A stretch of 64,000 nucleotides of DNA, from contig CAVYHD010000040.1 in NCBI GenBank assembly GCA_963768075.1, forward strand, positions 186,001 through 250,000. Direction: 5' to 3'. This document shows positions 1 to 8,471 of this stretch, one piece after another (position 1 is the first letter of the stretch; every line of letters begins with the position of its first letter). The translations under genes were made by a program, and so were the position numbers. This DNA is from QHXW01 sp963768075. Lineage in GTDB: Bacteria; Acidobacteriota; Terriglobia; Bryobacterales; Bryobacteraceae. The notes beneath the pieces are model-generated. The model was not told the origin of the DNA. It saw nothing but the letters and a program-made list of their open reading frames with translations, and ran no database searches.

Positions 1-1
1 A

Positions 2-769
2 TTGATCATGGCGGCGCTGCTGGTTCCGCTCCGCGGCAGTGACAAGCTCACCTTTGATGAGCGAGTGGAGTTGGTGCGCAGCCTGACGTCTGAGTACGCC
101 ACCGCCAAGGCGTTCCTTCCGCGATCCAAGAAGCCCCTGGAAATCGAGTCCACCGGAGCATACGACAAAAAGAAGTGGGACGCCATCGCGAAGGAGATGG
201 GCCCGGCGGCGCGAACCGGCGAACAAGTGCAGATCACCAAAGTCACGCTCGAAGACGACAGGATCCTGCTCGAGATTAACGGCGGGCTCAAAAGTGGCCG
301 GCACTGGTATGACCGTGTCCAGGTCGGCGGCGGCATGGGGACGGCCCCGGTGTCAAATGGCGGACATCCGACCGCGGGCACCGTAATCGAACTTCTCTAT
401 CACAAGCCTCTGGCCAATCTGACATCGGCGGATGTAAAAAAATCTTTGACGCCGCTGTTTGACTTCGAAAAGCACTCTGCCACTCAGCTCTACGCGGAGA
501 CTCTGCCGCCGACCGTACAGAAGGCCATCGCCGACAAGCGCGTTCTGGAAGGAATGGACCGCGAGCAGGTTTTGATGGCGGTGGGCCGCCCGGAGCACAA
601 ATCGCGCGAGACAAACAAAGACGGGCTGGAGATTGAAGACTGGGTGTACGGCACTCCGCCCGGCAAGATCGTCTTCGTCACGTTCAACGGCAACAAGGTA
701 ATCAAGGTAAAAGAAGAGTACGCCGGGCTCGGCTCAGAAGCCGCGGGGCCGGAGCCCACGCCGCAATAG
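2..769 (+). CDS. Exported protein of unknown function with BamE/SmpA-like C-terminus (5' partial)
   Basis: Open from the first bases of the window. The first residues (LIMAALLVPLRG) look like the end of a signal-peptide hydrophobic core, so the true start probably lies upstream; an ATG at 8 is possible but would leave a very short leader. The C-terminal part, from about residue 180 (VLEGMDREQVLMAVGRPE), resembles the SmpA/OmlA/BamE fold, where a G-M-x-x-x-x-V-x-x-x-x-G-x-P motif opens the domain and a strand with F.NGN.V ends it. Such domains occur in outer-membrane assembly lipoproteins and many envelope proteins, so an envelope location is inferred; the specific role is unknown. It ends one base before the convergent LamG gene. 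Confidence 0.7.
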   Translation: MIMAALLVPLRGSDKLTFDERVELVRSLTSEYATAKAFLPRSKKPLEIESTGAYDKKKWDAIAKEMGPAARTGEQVQITKVTLEDDRILLEINGGLKSGRHWYDRVQVGGGMGTAPVSNGGHPTAGTVIELLYHKPLANLTSADVKKSLTPLFDFEKHSATQLYAETLPPTVQKAIADKRVLEGMDREQVLMAVGRPEHKSRETNKDGLEIEDWVYGTPPGKIVFVTFNGNKVIKVKEEYAGLGSEAAGPEPTPQ

Positions 770-770
770 C

Positions 771-1664
771 TTACTGGTTACGCAACTCACACACGCGCTG
801 CCAGGTTTCCCGAATGCCAGCTGGCGCGTTCCGTTCCAGGAAATACAGCCGGACCTTCCGGGACTCAGCGGCCGTTCTTTTCTCGGGCGGAGTCCCGACC
901 AGCGTGCTCACGGGCGTATCCGTTGCGAGCACGGCAACTTCGTCCGGCGTCAGCGCGGCTCTGAAAATGCGCACGCTGCGAATCTGGCCGCGAAAGCGGT
1001 TGTCGGGTCCGCCACCGCCACCAATTCGCAAGGGTTCCCGGCTCTCGAAGGAAGAGTGCAGGTTATTAGAATTGATCTTCAACTTCTGCGGCTGGCCATC
1101 CACGTAGATCTTGATGCCACCGGCGGCTCCCTGTCCGTCGTAGGTCACGGTCACGTTGTGCCATTGGTCGGGATCGATGGCGCGCTTCGCCTCAACCCGC
1201 AGAGCGTCCCTACGCCAGCTCTTGACCAGGTGAACTTGCACCTTGCCGTCCTTGAGATAAAGCCTATAGCCATCGCCTTCGACGACATCTTCGCCGCGCG
1301 TGAGGATGGCGCCGGTCAGCTCTTTCGGCCGTATCCACGCCGAGAATGTGAACTTATCGTGAGGGCCGAAACGGGCCGCCTCCTCGTGCTCAAGGTCGAC
1401 GTCAATGACGCGTTTGCCATCAAACCGGTTGCCGCCCGCCAGTCGTCTCTGCACTACCAGGTCATGTGAGATCGTCCAATCGACCTGCGCGAAACGGGCG
1501 TCTGTCTTCTCCCATTGCGCCTGTGCGCGTTCCAGCTCGGACTGCAACTTGGGGCACTCCGATTCGGGCGGCGCGAGTTTCTCATCCGGCGCCTTGTGCG
1601 CCCCGGCCGCGCACAATATCGCGGTCAATAATGCCGGCAGGAACCCACCGAGACGGCTCTTCAC
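771..1664 (-). CDS. Secreted LamG/concanavalin-A-like domain protein
   Basis: 297 residues. I start it at the GTG at 1664, which overlaps the TGA of the upstream PLP-enzyme gene as GTGA; the same frame stays open farther upstream but encodes no plausible protein there. The N-terminus (VKSRLGGFLPALLTAILCAAGA) is a signal peptide. A short helical stretch follows, then a LamG-like jelly roll from about residue 60 to 250, with F.FSAWIRP, W.NVTVTYDG and IYVDGQP strands and a final IRSVRIFRAALTPDEV segment typical of LamGL domains. These modules bind glycans or proteins and also accompany glycoside-active enzymes; no catalytic motif is visible. Coupling to the PLP enzyme and sugar dehydrogenase suggests extracellular carbohydrate handling (inference). 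Confidence 0.8.
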   Translation of the reverse strand: MKSRLGGFLPALLTAILCAAGAHKAPDEKLAPPESECPKLQSELERAQAQWEKTDARFAQVDWTISHDLVVQRRLAGGNRFDGKRVIDVDLEHEEAARFGPHDKFTFSAWIRPKELTGAILTRGEDVVEGDGYRLYLKDGKVQVHLVKSWRRDALRVEAKRAIDPDQWHNVTVTYDGQGAAGGIKIYVDGQPQKLKINSNNLHSSFESREPLRIGGGGGPDNRFRGQIRSVRIFRAALTPDEVAVLATDTPVSTLVGTPPEKRTAAESRKVRLYFLERNAPAGIRETWQRVCELRNQ

Positions 1665-2935
1665 GCGACCTTTTTGCGCGCCTCGCTCAAGATCTGGCGC
1701 ATGCGCTTTCCGACGATGAGGTCCTCGTCCGGCTGCAGCGTCATGGAAACGATCTCGATGTGGTCCGCGCTCTTGGCGGTCTTCGAGCTGGGATGTTCGT
1801 CGAGCACTGAAACCAGGCTCGGATTGTTCGAGGTCAACACCTCGATGCGTGGTTCGCCTTCTCGCAGCTTCTTGTCGCAATCCGCCACCCGGAATCCCCA
1901 GGCGTCCTCATCCCAGCTGACCATCAGGGTGGGATACCGGTTGCCGTCCTCGGGAATCTGGATTTCGGTCTTCACGCCGGGAACCGTGTCAATCAGCTTC
2001 CGAATGCGCAGCGCGCGCTCGTTCCACTGCCGGTTGAGTGCGTTGAGATCCATCCTCGTCCAAGCTTCGATCGCCGCGAGACAGCCCATGACTTCTTCCT
2101 TGCCAACTTTCATGGAGCGGCACACGGCGCCTTCCCACGGGCTGGTGTTGAGCATCGCAGCTTCGATCAGATCCTTGCGGCCCAGCAGCACTCCCGAGCA
2201 TTGCGGACCGCACAGCCCTTTGCCGCCGCTGAAGCAATACAAATCAGCTCCCATCTTGGCGTAGAGTTTCAGATTTTCGATGGGCGGGATCCCGGCGGCA
2301 TCATCGAGCAGCATGGGAACTTTCGTGTCCTTGGAAATGGCAATGATTTTTTCCAACGTTTTCCCGAGCGCCTGGGTGTAAATCATCGCCGTGTTATCGT
2401 TGATGGCCGAGCGCACGTCGTCTATTGTGCGCGCCACCACCAGCTTTCCCCCGGCGAGCCGCGCGGCGCTGTCGAACGGGTCACGCCCGCCGTGCATGAT
2501 CACTTCGTGCTTAAGGCCGGTGGTATCGGGAAGCTGCCAGATTTTGGCGGGATCGGTTCCGGCAATGCAGGCCGCTGTGGCGGAAGCGATGGCCCCCGCC
2601 GCGCCGGAAGTGACCATGCCGGCTTCCGCGCCCGAGAGTTCCGCGAGCCGGCGGCTGGCAGCGTGCTGCAATTCGAAGATATCGACATAGTGTTCCGCGG
2701 CCGCCTGCATGGCCGCGCGCACTTCGGGCAACTCCAGCGAACCGCTCAGATAGGTCCACGTGCCGCGGCCGTTAATGAACGAGCGCACTCCGATCGTCGA
2801 GTAAATATTCTCCCTGCCGGCGGACTTGCTCACCGCGCCCAGCGCCTTCTGAGTGAAATCCTGCGCGGCGATGTACGCCAGCAGCGGCGCGGCACTGGCC
2901 AGCTTCATGAAATAACGGCGATCGAACGAGATCAT
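1661..2935 (-). CDS. SelA-fold PLP enzyme with Tat signal (aminotransferase class V-like/lyase)
   Basis: 424 residues, related to the L-seryl-tRNA(Sec) selenium transferase/D-glucosaminate-6-phosphate ammonia-lyase family of fold-type I PLP enzymes. The PLP lysine is probably K239 in CFSGGKGLCGPQ, with LLDDAAGIPP supplying the cofactor-contacting aspartate. The N-terminus DRRYFMKLASAAPLLAYIAAQ fits a twin-arginine signal (RRxFMK plus hydrophobic stretch), so the enzyme is predicted to be folded and then exported. No selC, selB or selD lies nearby, so tRNA-selenium chemistry is unlikely; an amino-sugar or amino-acid lyase is a better guess. Starts 9 nt after the Gfo/Idh/MocA gene, without an obvious Shine-Dalgarno, so translational coupling is likely. 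Confidence 0.8.
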   Translation of the reverse strand: MISFDRRYFMKLASAAPLLAYIAAQDFTQKALGAVSKSAGRENIYSTIGVRSFINGRGTWTYLSGSLELPEVRAAMQAAAEHYVDIFELQHAASRRLAELSGAEAGMVTSGAAGAIASATAACIAGTDPAKIWQLPDTTGLKHEVIMHGGRDPFDSAARLAGGKLVVARTIDDVRSAINDNTAMIYTQALGKTLEKIIAISKDTKVPMLLDDAAGIPPIENLKLYAKMGADLYCFSGGKGLCGPQCSGVLLGRKDLIEAAMLNTSPWEGAVCRSMKVGKEEVMGCLAAIEAWTRMDLNALNRQWNERALRIRKLIDTVPGVKTEIQIPEDGNRYPTLMVSWDEDAWGFRVADCDKKLREGEPRIEVLTSNNPSLVSVLDEHPSSKTAKSADHIEIVSMTLQPDEDLIVGKRMRQILSEARKKVA

Positions 2936-2944
2936 ATTGGTATC

Positions 2945-4042
2945 TTACGCTACCGGCTTCCACCACAGGTCGATCGGCTTCTTCACGCCTTTGGGACGGA
3001 ACGGCAGCTCGACCTTCTTGCCGGTTCCGGCGGATTGATAGCCCGCGAGCAGCACTTCCTGCACCAACCGCCCGTCCTCGCCGCTCGATCGCAGCTCCTC
3101 CTTGCCACGCACGCACCGCGCGAAATGGTGCAGTTCCTGCGGCAGCCCGTAGTTCCAGTGCTCCTCGAAAACCGGATACGTCCACCCCTGCGTGCTCGGC
3201 GCTTTCTCCACGGCGTATCCATAGCCGGGCTCGCTAAAAGTCGGCAGCGCGTTGCCCATGTGCAGGTCGGCGTAGCTCACGCCGCGCGTCCCGTAGATTT
3301 CCGTGTAGTCATCCATGCCGCCGGGCTTGGCCCAGCTATCTTCGATCAGCCCCACAGCGCCGTTCTCAAATTCCAGGATGCAGATGCTGTTGTCCTCGCC
3401 CTTGGTTTTGTCGGCGTGCGCGTAAGTGCCCATCTGGCAGAACACGCTCTTGATCTTGGGACGGCCGAGAAACCAATAGGCGAACGCGATGCCGTGGCAG
3501 CCCATGTCCATAAAAACGCCGCCGCCTGATTTCTCTACATCCCAGAACCACGCGGCGTGCGGCCCGGAATGCTTCTCGCTCTGCTTCACGAGATAGACTT
3601 TGCCGAACGCCCCCTGGTCCGCCATTTGCTTCGCCTTGAGATATTTCGGAGTGAAAAATAGCTCCTCGGCGTACGCAAGCAGAACGCCGTGCTTCTTGCA
3701 GACGTCGATCATTTCGTCGCACTCTTCGAGTGTCATGGCCAGCGGCTTCTCGCACACCACGTGCTTGCCCGCCTGCGCGATGTCGCGCGTCATCTGGCAG
3801 TGCAGCGAGTTGGGCGCGTTGATCGTGACCATCTCGATATCTTTTTCCTTCAGCATCTCCCGGTAATCGTGAAACACACGCGGGATGCCGTATTTCTTGG
3901 CCAAGGCCTCGGGGTGGCCAGGCGTAGGCGAAGCAACAGCCACAACTTCGGCTTCCTCGGGCATGATCTGAAAAGACGCCGCATGAATGTCCGCTTCGAA
4001 TCCCGATCCGATGATTCCAACCTTCACTTTTCCGTTTGCCAT
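2945..4042 (-). CDS. Gfo/Idh/MocA family NAD(P)-dependent oxidoreductase
   Basis: 365 residues. Start chosen at ATG 4042, preceded by GAGGAGTAGGA, a good ribosome binding site. The N-terminal Rossmann fold begins VKVGIIGSGFEADIHAASF (GxGxxA-like), followed by the family hallmark GKHVVCEKPLAMT, whose EKP lysine is the usual active-site residue. The C-terminal half (about 125-340) is the alpha/beta substrate domain, with GGGVFMDMGCHGIAFAYWFLG where the catalytic histidine sits. No signal peptide, so cytosolic. Such enzymes oxidise sugars and cyclitols or reduce keto sugars with NAD(P). First gene of a minus-strand block and divergent from a GMC dehydrogenase, which makes it a plausible intracellular partner in keto-sugar metabolism (inference). 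Confidence 0.9.
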   Translation of the reverse strand: MANGKVKVGIIGSGFEADIHAASFQIMPEEAEVVAVASPTPGHPEALAKKYGIPRVFHDYREMLKEKDIEMVTINAPNSLHCQMTRDIAQAGKHVVCEKPLAMTLEECDEMIDVCKKHGVLLAYAEELFFTPKYLKAKQMADQGAFGKVYLVKQSEKHSGPHAAWFWDVEKSGGGVFMDMGCHGIAFAYWFLGRPKIKSVFCQMGTYAHADKTKGEDNSICILEFENGAVGLIEDSWAKPGGMDDYTEIYGTRGVSYADLHMGNALPTFSEPGYGYAVEKAPSTQGWTYPVFEEHWNYGLPQELHHFARCVRGKEELRSSGEDGRLVQEVLLAGYQSAGTGKKVELPFRPKGVKKPIDLWWKPVA

Positions 4043-4083
4043 TCCTACTCCTCCACACGATGGTACACTCTCCTTACTATTCC

Positions 4084-5772
4084 ATGGCTGTGAAAACCTA
4101 TGACGTGATTGTGGTCGGTTCAGGCGCCAGCGGCGGGTGGGTCGCCAAGGAATTGACCGAAAAAGGCGTGGAAGTGCTGATGCTCGAAGCCGGCCCGCCA
4201 CGCGTGCCCACGCGCGATTTCACCGAGCACATCTGGCCCTATCAACTCAAGTACCGCGGCTTCGGCAACCAGAAAAAGCTGCTCACGGACCAGCCCGTAC
4301 AGCGCCTCTGTTACGCCTGTGACGACTACAGCCACCAGTTCTTCGTGAACGACAGCGAGCATCCCTACACATTCCCCGCCGACAAGCCGTTCATGTGGAT
4401 TCGCGGCCGCCAGGTGGGCGGCAAGACGTTCTGCTGGGCGCGCGTGAGCTATCGCTATAGCGATTTCGAATTCAAAGCCGCGAGCCGCGATGGCTACGGG
4501 CAGGATTGGCCCATCAGCTACAAGGAACTTGAGCCGTACTACGATCGCGTCGAAAGCTACATCGGCGTCAGCGGATCCTACGAAGGACTGCCGCAGCTTC
4601 CAGACAGCAAATTCCTGCCGCCCATGCGATTGAGCTGCGGCGAACTGGTGGCGAAGGAAATCGTCGAAAAGAAATTTGGATGGAAGCTGATCGTCGACCG
4701 CAGCGCGAACCTCACGACCCCGCTGAATGGCCGGCCTGCGTGCCACTACTGCGACCAATGCCAGCGCGGCTGCTTCACGGCGTCCTACTTCAATAGCCCA
4801 TCGGTAACGCTGCCCGCCGCGGCGCGCACCGGCCGTTTCCACCTGGTGAGTGACGCCGTAGTCAGCCACCTTCTGATGAACAACGAGGGCAAGACGGACG
4901 GCGTAGCGTACATTGACCGCTCCACGCACGCCGCCCGCGAAGCCCGGGGAAAGATTGTCATCCTGGCCGCCAGTGCGCTCGAATCGACGCGCATTCTGCT
5001 CAACTCGCGCTCGCGAAACTTCCCGGAGGGCGTCGGGAATTCGCATGGCGTCCTGGGCCACTATCTGATGGATCACACCACGCTCGAGCAGGGCGGCGGA
5101 ACCATGCCCGCGCTTCAGGCCTCGGTGCGCGAGCCTGTGGGCCGTCCGTGCGGCTATATCATTCCCAAGTACGTGAACACGGTGGGCCCGTATAAGAACA
5201 AGAATTTCCTGCGCGGCTACTATTTCGCCGGAGACGGACGCCAGGAACTCTACGGGCACGCATTCTCTACTCCTGGTTTCGGCCGCGAATTCCGCGACAA
5301 GGTCCGCACCCAGATTCCTTATTCCTTCAGCGTCTATGCGCAAGGCGAATGCCTGCCGCGCCACGACAACTACGTGACCCTCGATCCCGAGAAAAAAGAC
5401 GCCTGGGGCATTCCGGCGCTCCATATTCACGCCAGCTACGGCGAAAACGAGCACAACATGGCCAAAGCCATGCGCGAACATCTCGGCGAAATCATGGATG
5501 CCTTGAAGCTGGAAGCCCGGACGCAGCCCGCCGCGGAGCTGAATCTCTTCGGCAAGAATATTCACGAGTGCGGCACCGCGCGCATGGGCCACGATCCAAA
5601 AACCAGCGTGCTGAACGCGTATAACCAGGTGCATGATGTGAAGAATGTCTTCGTCACCGACGGCGCGTGCTTCGTGACGCAAGGCTGCTGGGAGCCGACC
5701 CTGACCATCATGGCGATCTCAGTGCGCGCCGCCGACTATATCGCCGAAGAGTTTCGAAAGGGGAGCCTGTGA
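4084..5772 (+). CDS. GMC-family FAD-dependent sugar dehydrogenase, catalytic subunit
   Basis: 562 residues. Start at ATG 4084 (MAVKTYDVIVVGSGASGG), which opens the FAD-binding GxGxxG fold. Glucose-methanol-choline features: HECGTARMGHDP and the C-terminal GCWEPTLTIMAISVRAAD segment. Between residues 220 and 230, CHYCDQCQRGC gives a C-x2-C-x2-C-x3-C set resembling the Fe-S site of bacterial FAD-glucose and fructose dehydrogenases. The gene overlaps the next, a Tat-signal small subunit, as TGATG. It has no signal of its own, so it probably crosses the membrane by hitch-hiking on that subunit. Predicted role: oxidation of a sugar or glycoside hydroxyl in the periplasm, passing electrons to a cytochrome not seen in the window. 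Exact substrate unknown. Confidence 0.9.
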   Translation: MAVKTYDVIVVGSGASGGWVAKELTEKGVEVLMLEAGPPRVPTRDFTEHIWPYQLKYRGFGNQKKLLTDQPVQRLCYACDDYSHQFFVNDSEHPYTFPADKPFMWIRGRQVGGKTFCWARVSYRYSDFEFKAASRDGYGQDWPISYKELEPYYDRVESYIGVSGSYEGLPQLPDSKFLPPMRLSCGELVAKEIVEKKFGWKLIVDRSANLTTPLNGRPACHYCDQCQRGCFTASYFNSPSVTLPAAARTGRFHLVSDAVVSHLLMNNEGKTDGVAYIDRSTHAAREARGKIVILAASALESTRILLNSRSRNFPEGVGNSHGVLGHYLMDHTTLEQGGGTMPALQASVREPVGRPCGYIIPKYVNTVGPYKNKNFLRGYYFAGDGRQELYGHAFSTPGFGREFRDKVRTQIPYSFSVYAQGECLPRHDNYVTLDPEKKDAWGIPALHIHASYGENEHNMAKAMREHLGEIMDALKLEARTQPAAELNLFGKNIHECGTARMGHDPKTSVLNAYNQVHDVKNVFVTDGACFVTQGCWEPTLTIMAISVRAADYIAEEFRKGSL

Positions 5773-6446
5773 TGGTAACGCGACGGCAATGGCTTCTCCA
5801 AGTGGGTGGCGGGACCGTTCTCGCGGGCTGGAGCGGCATCGATCTCGCGGCCGCCGAGCTGCCCCCCGGTGTTTATGAACCGTCGCGCGATCACCTCGGC
5901 CATGCGCTCGCCGGACATCCCGTCGCACCCGGCGGCGGTACCGAACTCGTGCAGATTCGCACCGGAGCTTTTCAGCCGGCGTTTTTCCAGCCCAATGAGT
6001 ACCGCGGCATCGTCCAATTCGTCGCGGGCCTGCTCGGCGAAACGCCGGACGCCGCCATCGTGCACGAGATTGCCGAGTGGATCGATCTCACGGTTTCCGA
6101 ATCCGCGGCCGTTCGCGCCGCCGCGCGCGCTCTCTCACCGGCACACCGGACGCTGGCCATTCACTACTACGGAGCCGAATCGGTTCGGAAGCTCGAAGAA
6201 TTCGATGCGCAGAAAGTCGTCCGTGAGGGCCTCGCGTGGATGGAGGCGAACCCTCTCAGCCAGGCGGAATTCAACGAGATCATGGCTGGTTCGAAAACCG
6301 ACAACACACCCACGCGTTTCTTCTCCTATCTCAAAGAGCGTGTCATCGACGGATTCTATACCTCCCGCGCGGGCCTGGACGAGCTCGGCTACCGCGGCAA
6401 CGCGTTTTACGCAAGCCCTCCGGGGTGCGAACATTTGTATGGGTGA
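5772..6446 (+). CDS. Gluconate 2-dehydrogenase subunit 3 family protein (Tat-signal small subunit)
   Basis: 224 residues, start ATG 5772 inside the stop region of the GMC gene. The N-terminus MVTRRQWLLQVGGGTVLAGWSG is a twin-arginine signal. The family signature is near the C-terminus: FFSYLKERVIDGFYTSRAGLDELGYRGN, matching the Y-x-S-x-x-G-x-x-E-x-G-Y-x-G pattern of gluconate dehydrogenase gamma subunits. These subunits carry the catalytic GMC subunit through the Tat pathway and are needed for complex formation. A second, divergent copy with its own GMC partner lies at 40292-40879, so the window encodes two such complexes. Confidence 0.9.
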   Translation: MVTRRQWLLQVGGGTVLAGWSGIDLAAAELPPGVYEPSRDHLGHALAGHPVAPGGGTELVQIRTGAFQPAFFQPNEYRGIVQFVAGLLGETPDAAIVHEIAEWIDLTVSESAAVRAAARALSPAHRTLAIHYYGAESVRKLEEFDAQKVVREGLAWMEANPLSQAEFNEIMAGSKTDNTPTRFFSYLKERVIDGFYTSRAGLDELGYRGNAFYASPPGCEHLYG

Positions 6447-6451
6447 TCGAT

Positions 6452-6817
6452 ATGCGGCTCGCCGCCTGCACTTCGCTTTTCTGCGCCACTGCCCTGGCGC
6501 AAGCCTCCATTAACGTCACCGTCCTGAATCAGAAAAATACTGCCGTTGGCGTCCACGGCCGGCTCGATAATTTCATGTCCACCTCGTTCCAGCCGGCCGA
6601 ATGGGACTATTGATACTTCCAGCGGGTCTCCGGCTCAACCGTGCCGCACACCGTCAATCTCGATCTCTCGGCGTTGGGCACGTTTTCGATCGGCACTGAA
6701 ATTACCTTCGACGCCTCTACGGATCCCTCGCAGGGTCCGGCGCCGCAACAAGTCACGCCGGTGCCGCATATGCAGATCGGCTTTACAGGATATGGCGTAA
6801 CGATGGCGGTCCAATAG
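6452..6817 (+). pseudogene. Small secreted protein gene interrupted by an in-frame TGA
   Basis: Begins 5 nt after the subunit-3 gene with MRLAACTSLFCATALAQA, a signal peptide, then SINVTVLNQKNTAVGVHGRLDNF and a beta-rich region. Translation meets TGA at 6611-6613, but the same frame stays open for a further 67 codons to TAG at 6815-6817, with coding-like composition (HTVNLDLSALGTFSIGTEI and PHMQIGFTGYGVTMAVQ). The full frame would be 121 codons. TGG to TGA at a tryptophan in W-D-Y-stop-Y-F is the simplest explanation. As read, only a 53-residue product is made. No homologue recognised; the position suggests it belonged to the dehydrogenase operon. Confidence 0.6.
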
Positions 6818-6949
6818 CGTGTCCCTGCGACCCGGCCACCTGCCGGCGGTGGCTGTGCGCCGCGCCATTCGCCACATACCCGCCCCTTTTGTCGTCGATT
6901 TATATACAATTCATCTAATATATTGGAGTAATATACCAGGAAATGCGGG

Positions 6950-6955
6950 TATAAT
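6950..6955 (+). promoter_or_regulatory. Candidate -10 element (TATAAT) for the 7-TM gene
   Basis: A perfect TATAAT lies in the only AT-rich stretch of the window (about 6890-6960), 20 nt before the GTG start at 6976. A TTGGAG at 6923-6928 is 21 bp upstream, too far for a good -35, so the -35 assignment is weak. Confidence 0.45.
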
Positions 6956-6975
6956 ACCTGTAGCACTGCCGCCGG

Positions 6976-7773
6976 GTGCAAGTCGTGTCACATCCCAGCA
7001 TCCTTACCATCCTTTGGGGTTTATCCATCGTCGCCAATGCTTGTACGGCTTGGAGGCTGCGCCAACTCGGCCTGCACTCCGTCTACCGGTTCTTCTTTGT
7101 TTATCTGATATTTGCAACGGCCCGTTCGGTGGCGCTATTCCTTCTCCCGGTCAGCCTTGTCAGCAGCACCTACGCCATCATCTACCTGGTTACGGCTCCG
7201 GTCCTCTGGATTTTCTACGTCCTGGTCGTGCTGGAATTATATTCATTAGTTTTGCGAAATTATGCGGGAATTTACAGCCTCGGCAGGTGGACCCTTTACG
7301 GGGCGCTGATCTTCTCGATCGCCGTCTCGATCCTGACCTTGATTCCCTCGTTAGGAAACGAGCCCTCGCGCCTTCTGTTTTGGTGCACCACGGTCGAGCG
7401 TGGCGTAGTGTTCAGTCTCGTCATCTTTCTCCTGCTGATCCTGCTGTTTCTCTCGTCGTACCCGGTGGCGCTAAACCGGAATATTCTGGTCCACTGCCTC
7501 GTATACACGGTTTACTTTCTGGGGATCAGCATGATCGAATTGATCCACAATGTGGTGGGCCGCGAGCTGATTCGCCAACTAAACAATGTCGTGCTTGTCA
7601 TGACGATAGGGTGCTACATGGGGTGGATGTTCCTGCTGACGCGCGCCGGGGAGACCCGCGCCGCCATGCTTCGCCATAATTGGACCCCCGAGGGCGAGCA
7701 GCGCCTGATCGACCAGTTGAACAATATTAACGCGACCCTGCTGCGCGTTTCCCGCAGGGAGCACCGCCTGTAA
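6976..7773 (+). CDS. Seven-helix integral membrane protein of unknown function
   Basis: 265 residues starting at GTG 6976. About seven hydrophobic helices alternate with short loops (for example ILTILWGLSIVANA, YAIIYLVTAPVLWIFYVLVVLEL, LVIFLLLILLFLSS, NVVLVMTIGCYMGWMFLL), and the last 45 residues form a soluble C-terminal tail ending RVSRREHRL. The layout resembles the uncharacterised 7-TM proteins common in Acidobacteria; no catalytic or transport motif is visible. It runs towards the minus-strand kinase/regulator pair with only 20 nt between, so it is not in their operon. There is no clear Shine-Dalgarno at the start, so the exact start is uncertain. Confidence 0.75.
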   Translation: MQVVSHPSILTILWGLSIVANACTAWRLRQLGLHSVYRFFFVYLIFATARSVALFLLPVSLVSSTYAIIYLVTAPVLWIFYVLVVLELYSLVLRNYAGIYSLGRWTLYGALIFSIAVSILTLIPSLGNEPSRLLFWCTTVERGVVFSLVIFLLLILLFLSSYPVALNRNILVHCLVYTVYFLGISMIELIHNVVGRELIRQLNNVVLVMTIGCYMGWMFLLTRAGETRAAMLRHNWTPEGEQRLIDQLNNINATLLRVSRREHRL

Positions 7774-7793
7774 GCAGACAGCGAAAAACGTCT

Positions 7794-8471
7794 TTACGAG
7801 GTTGGTTGGGGGTTGGTAGCCGACGTAAGGTTGCGGTGAATGGCAAACTTTACCAGGCCCACCAGATCGTGAATACCAAGCTTCCGCATGATATTCGAGC
7901 GGTACGTATCTACAGTCTTGGGGCTGATATCCAGCAGCTTGGCAATGTCTTTGGGCCGCATACCGTCCACCAGGAAAGAAAACACTTCATATTCCCGGCG
8001 GCTCAGCGAAGCCAGCGGATCCTCCGCCGGCGCTTTGCGCGGCGCTTCCAGCAGATAATCCCTGCGAAGCAGCGGCGAAACGTAGACCCCGCCGTCTTGA
8101 ATGTAACTGATGGCGTCCAGCAAATGGCGCGCGGGACCATCCTTCAACAAGTACCCGTTGGCGCCGGCCCGCAACGCCTCGAGCACCATTTTTTCATCGC
8201 GGCTGATCGACAGCACCACCAGCTTTGACTGGCTGTTGGCCTCGCGAACCTTGCGGATCACTTCGAGGCCGTGCAGTTTGGGCATGTGCAGATCGATGAT
8301 CGCGAAGTCCGGCGTGAGCGACCGGATCATTTCCACCGCGGCCAGTCCGTCAGAACACTGTCCCACGATGTGCAATTCCTGCTGGGCATCACAAAATGCC
8401 GCCAGGCCTTCGCGTACGATCGAATGATCATCGGCCAGGACGATGGAGATAGGTTTGGTCTGCTGGCTCAT
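7794..8471 (-). CDS. NarL/FixJ-type response regulator (receiver + LuxR HTH)
   Basis: 225 residues. Complete receiver: acidic pair D14/D15 in IVLADDH, phospho-acceptor D60 in FAIIDLHMP, and K110 in GYLLKDG. A LuxR-type helix-turn-helix occupies about 150-210 (LSRREYEVFSFLVDGMRPKD, then DISPKTVDTYRSNIMRKLGI). It starts inside the stop codon of the histidine kinase gene (ATGA overlap), so the two are co-transcribed and presumably form one phosphorelay pair. Targets are not evident. Confidence 0.93.
   Translation of the reverse strand: MSQQTKPISIVLADDHSIVREGLAAFCDAQQELHIVGQCSDGLAAVEMIRSLTPDFAIIDLHMPKLHGLEVIRKVREANSQSKLVVLSISRDEKMVLEALRAGANGYLLKDGPARHLLDAISYIQDGGVYVSPLLRRDYLLEAPRKAPAEDPLASLSRREYEVFSFLVDGMRPKDIAKLLDISPKTVDTYRSNIMRKLGIHDLVGLVKFAIHRNLTSATNPQPTS

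Noticed and set aside
2201..3529. 442-codon plus-strand open frame opposite the PLP enzyme and the Gfo/Idh/MocA gene
   Set aside because: It is antisense to two clearly coding genes and its residues (many His, Arg, Ala, no domain) reflect the high-GC codon complement.
4120..5682. 520-codon minus-strand open frame opposite the first GMC gene
   Set aside because: Antisense shadow of a well-supported dehydrogenase; no recognisable motif and no ribosome binding site.
6611..6613. TGA as a selenocysteine codon in the small secreted protein
   Set aside because: No SECIS-like element or selB/selC/selD seen; the nearby SelA-fold protein has an export signal and belongs to a broader PLP family. A nonsense change is simpler.
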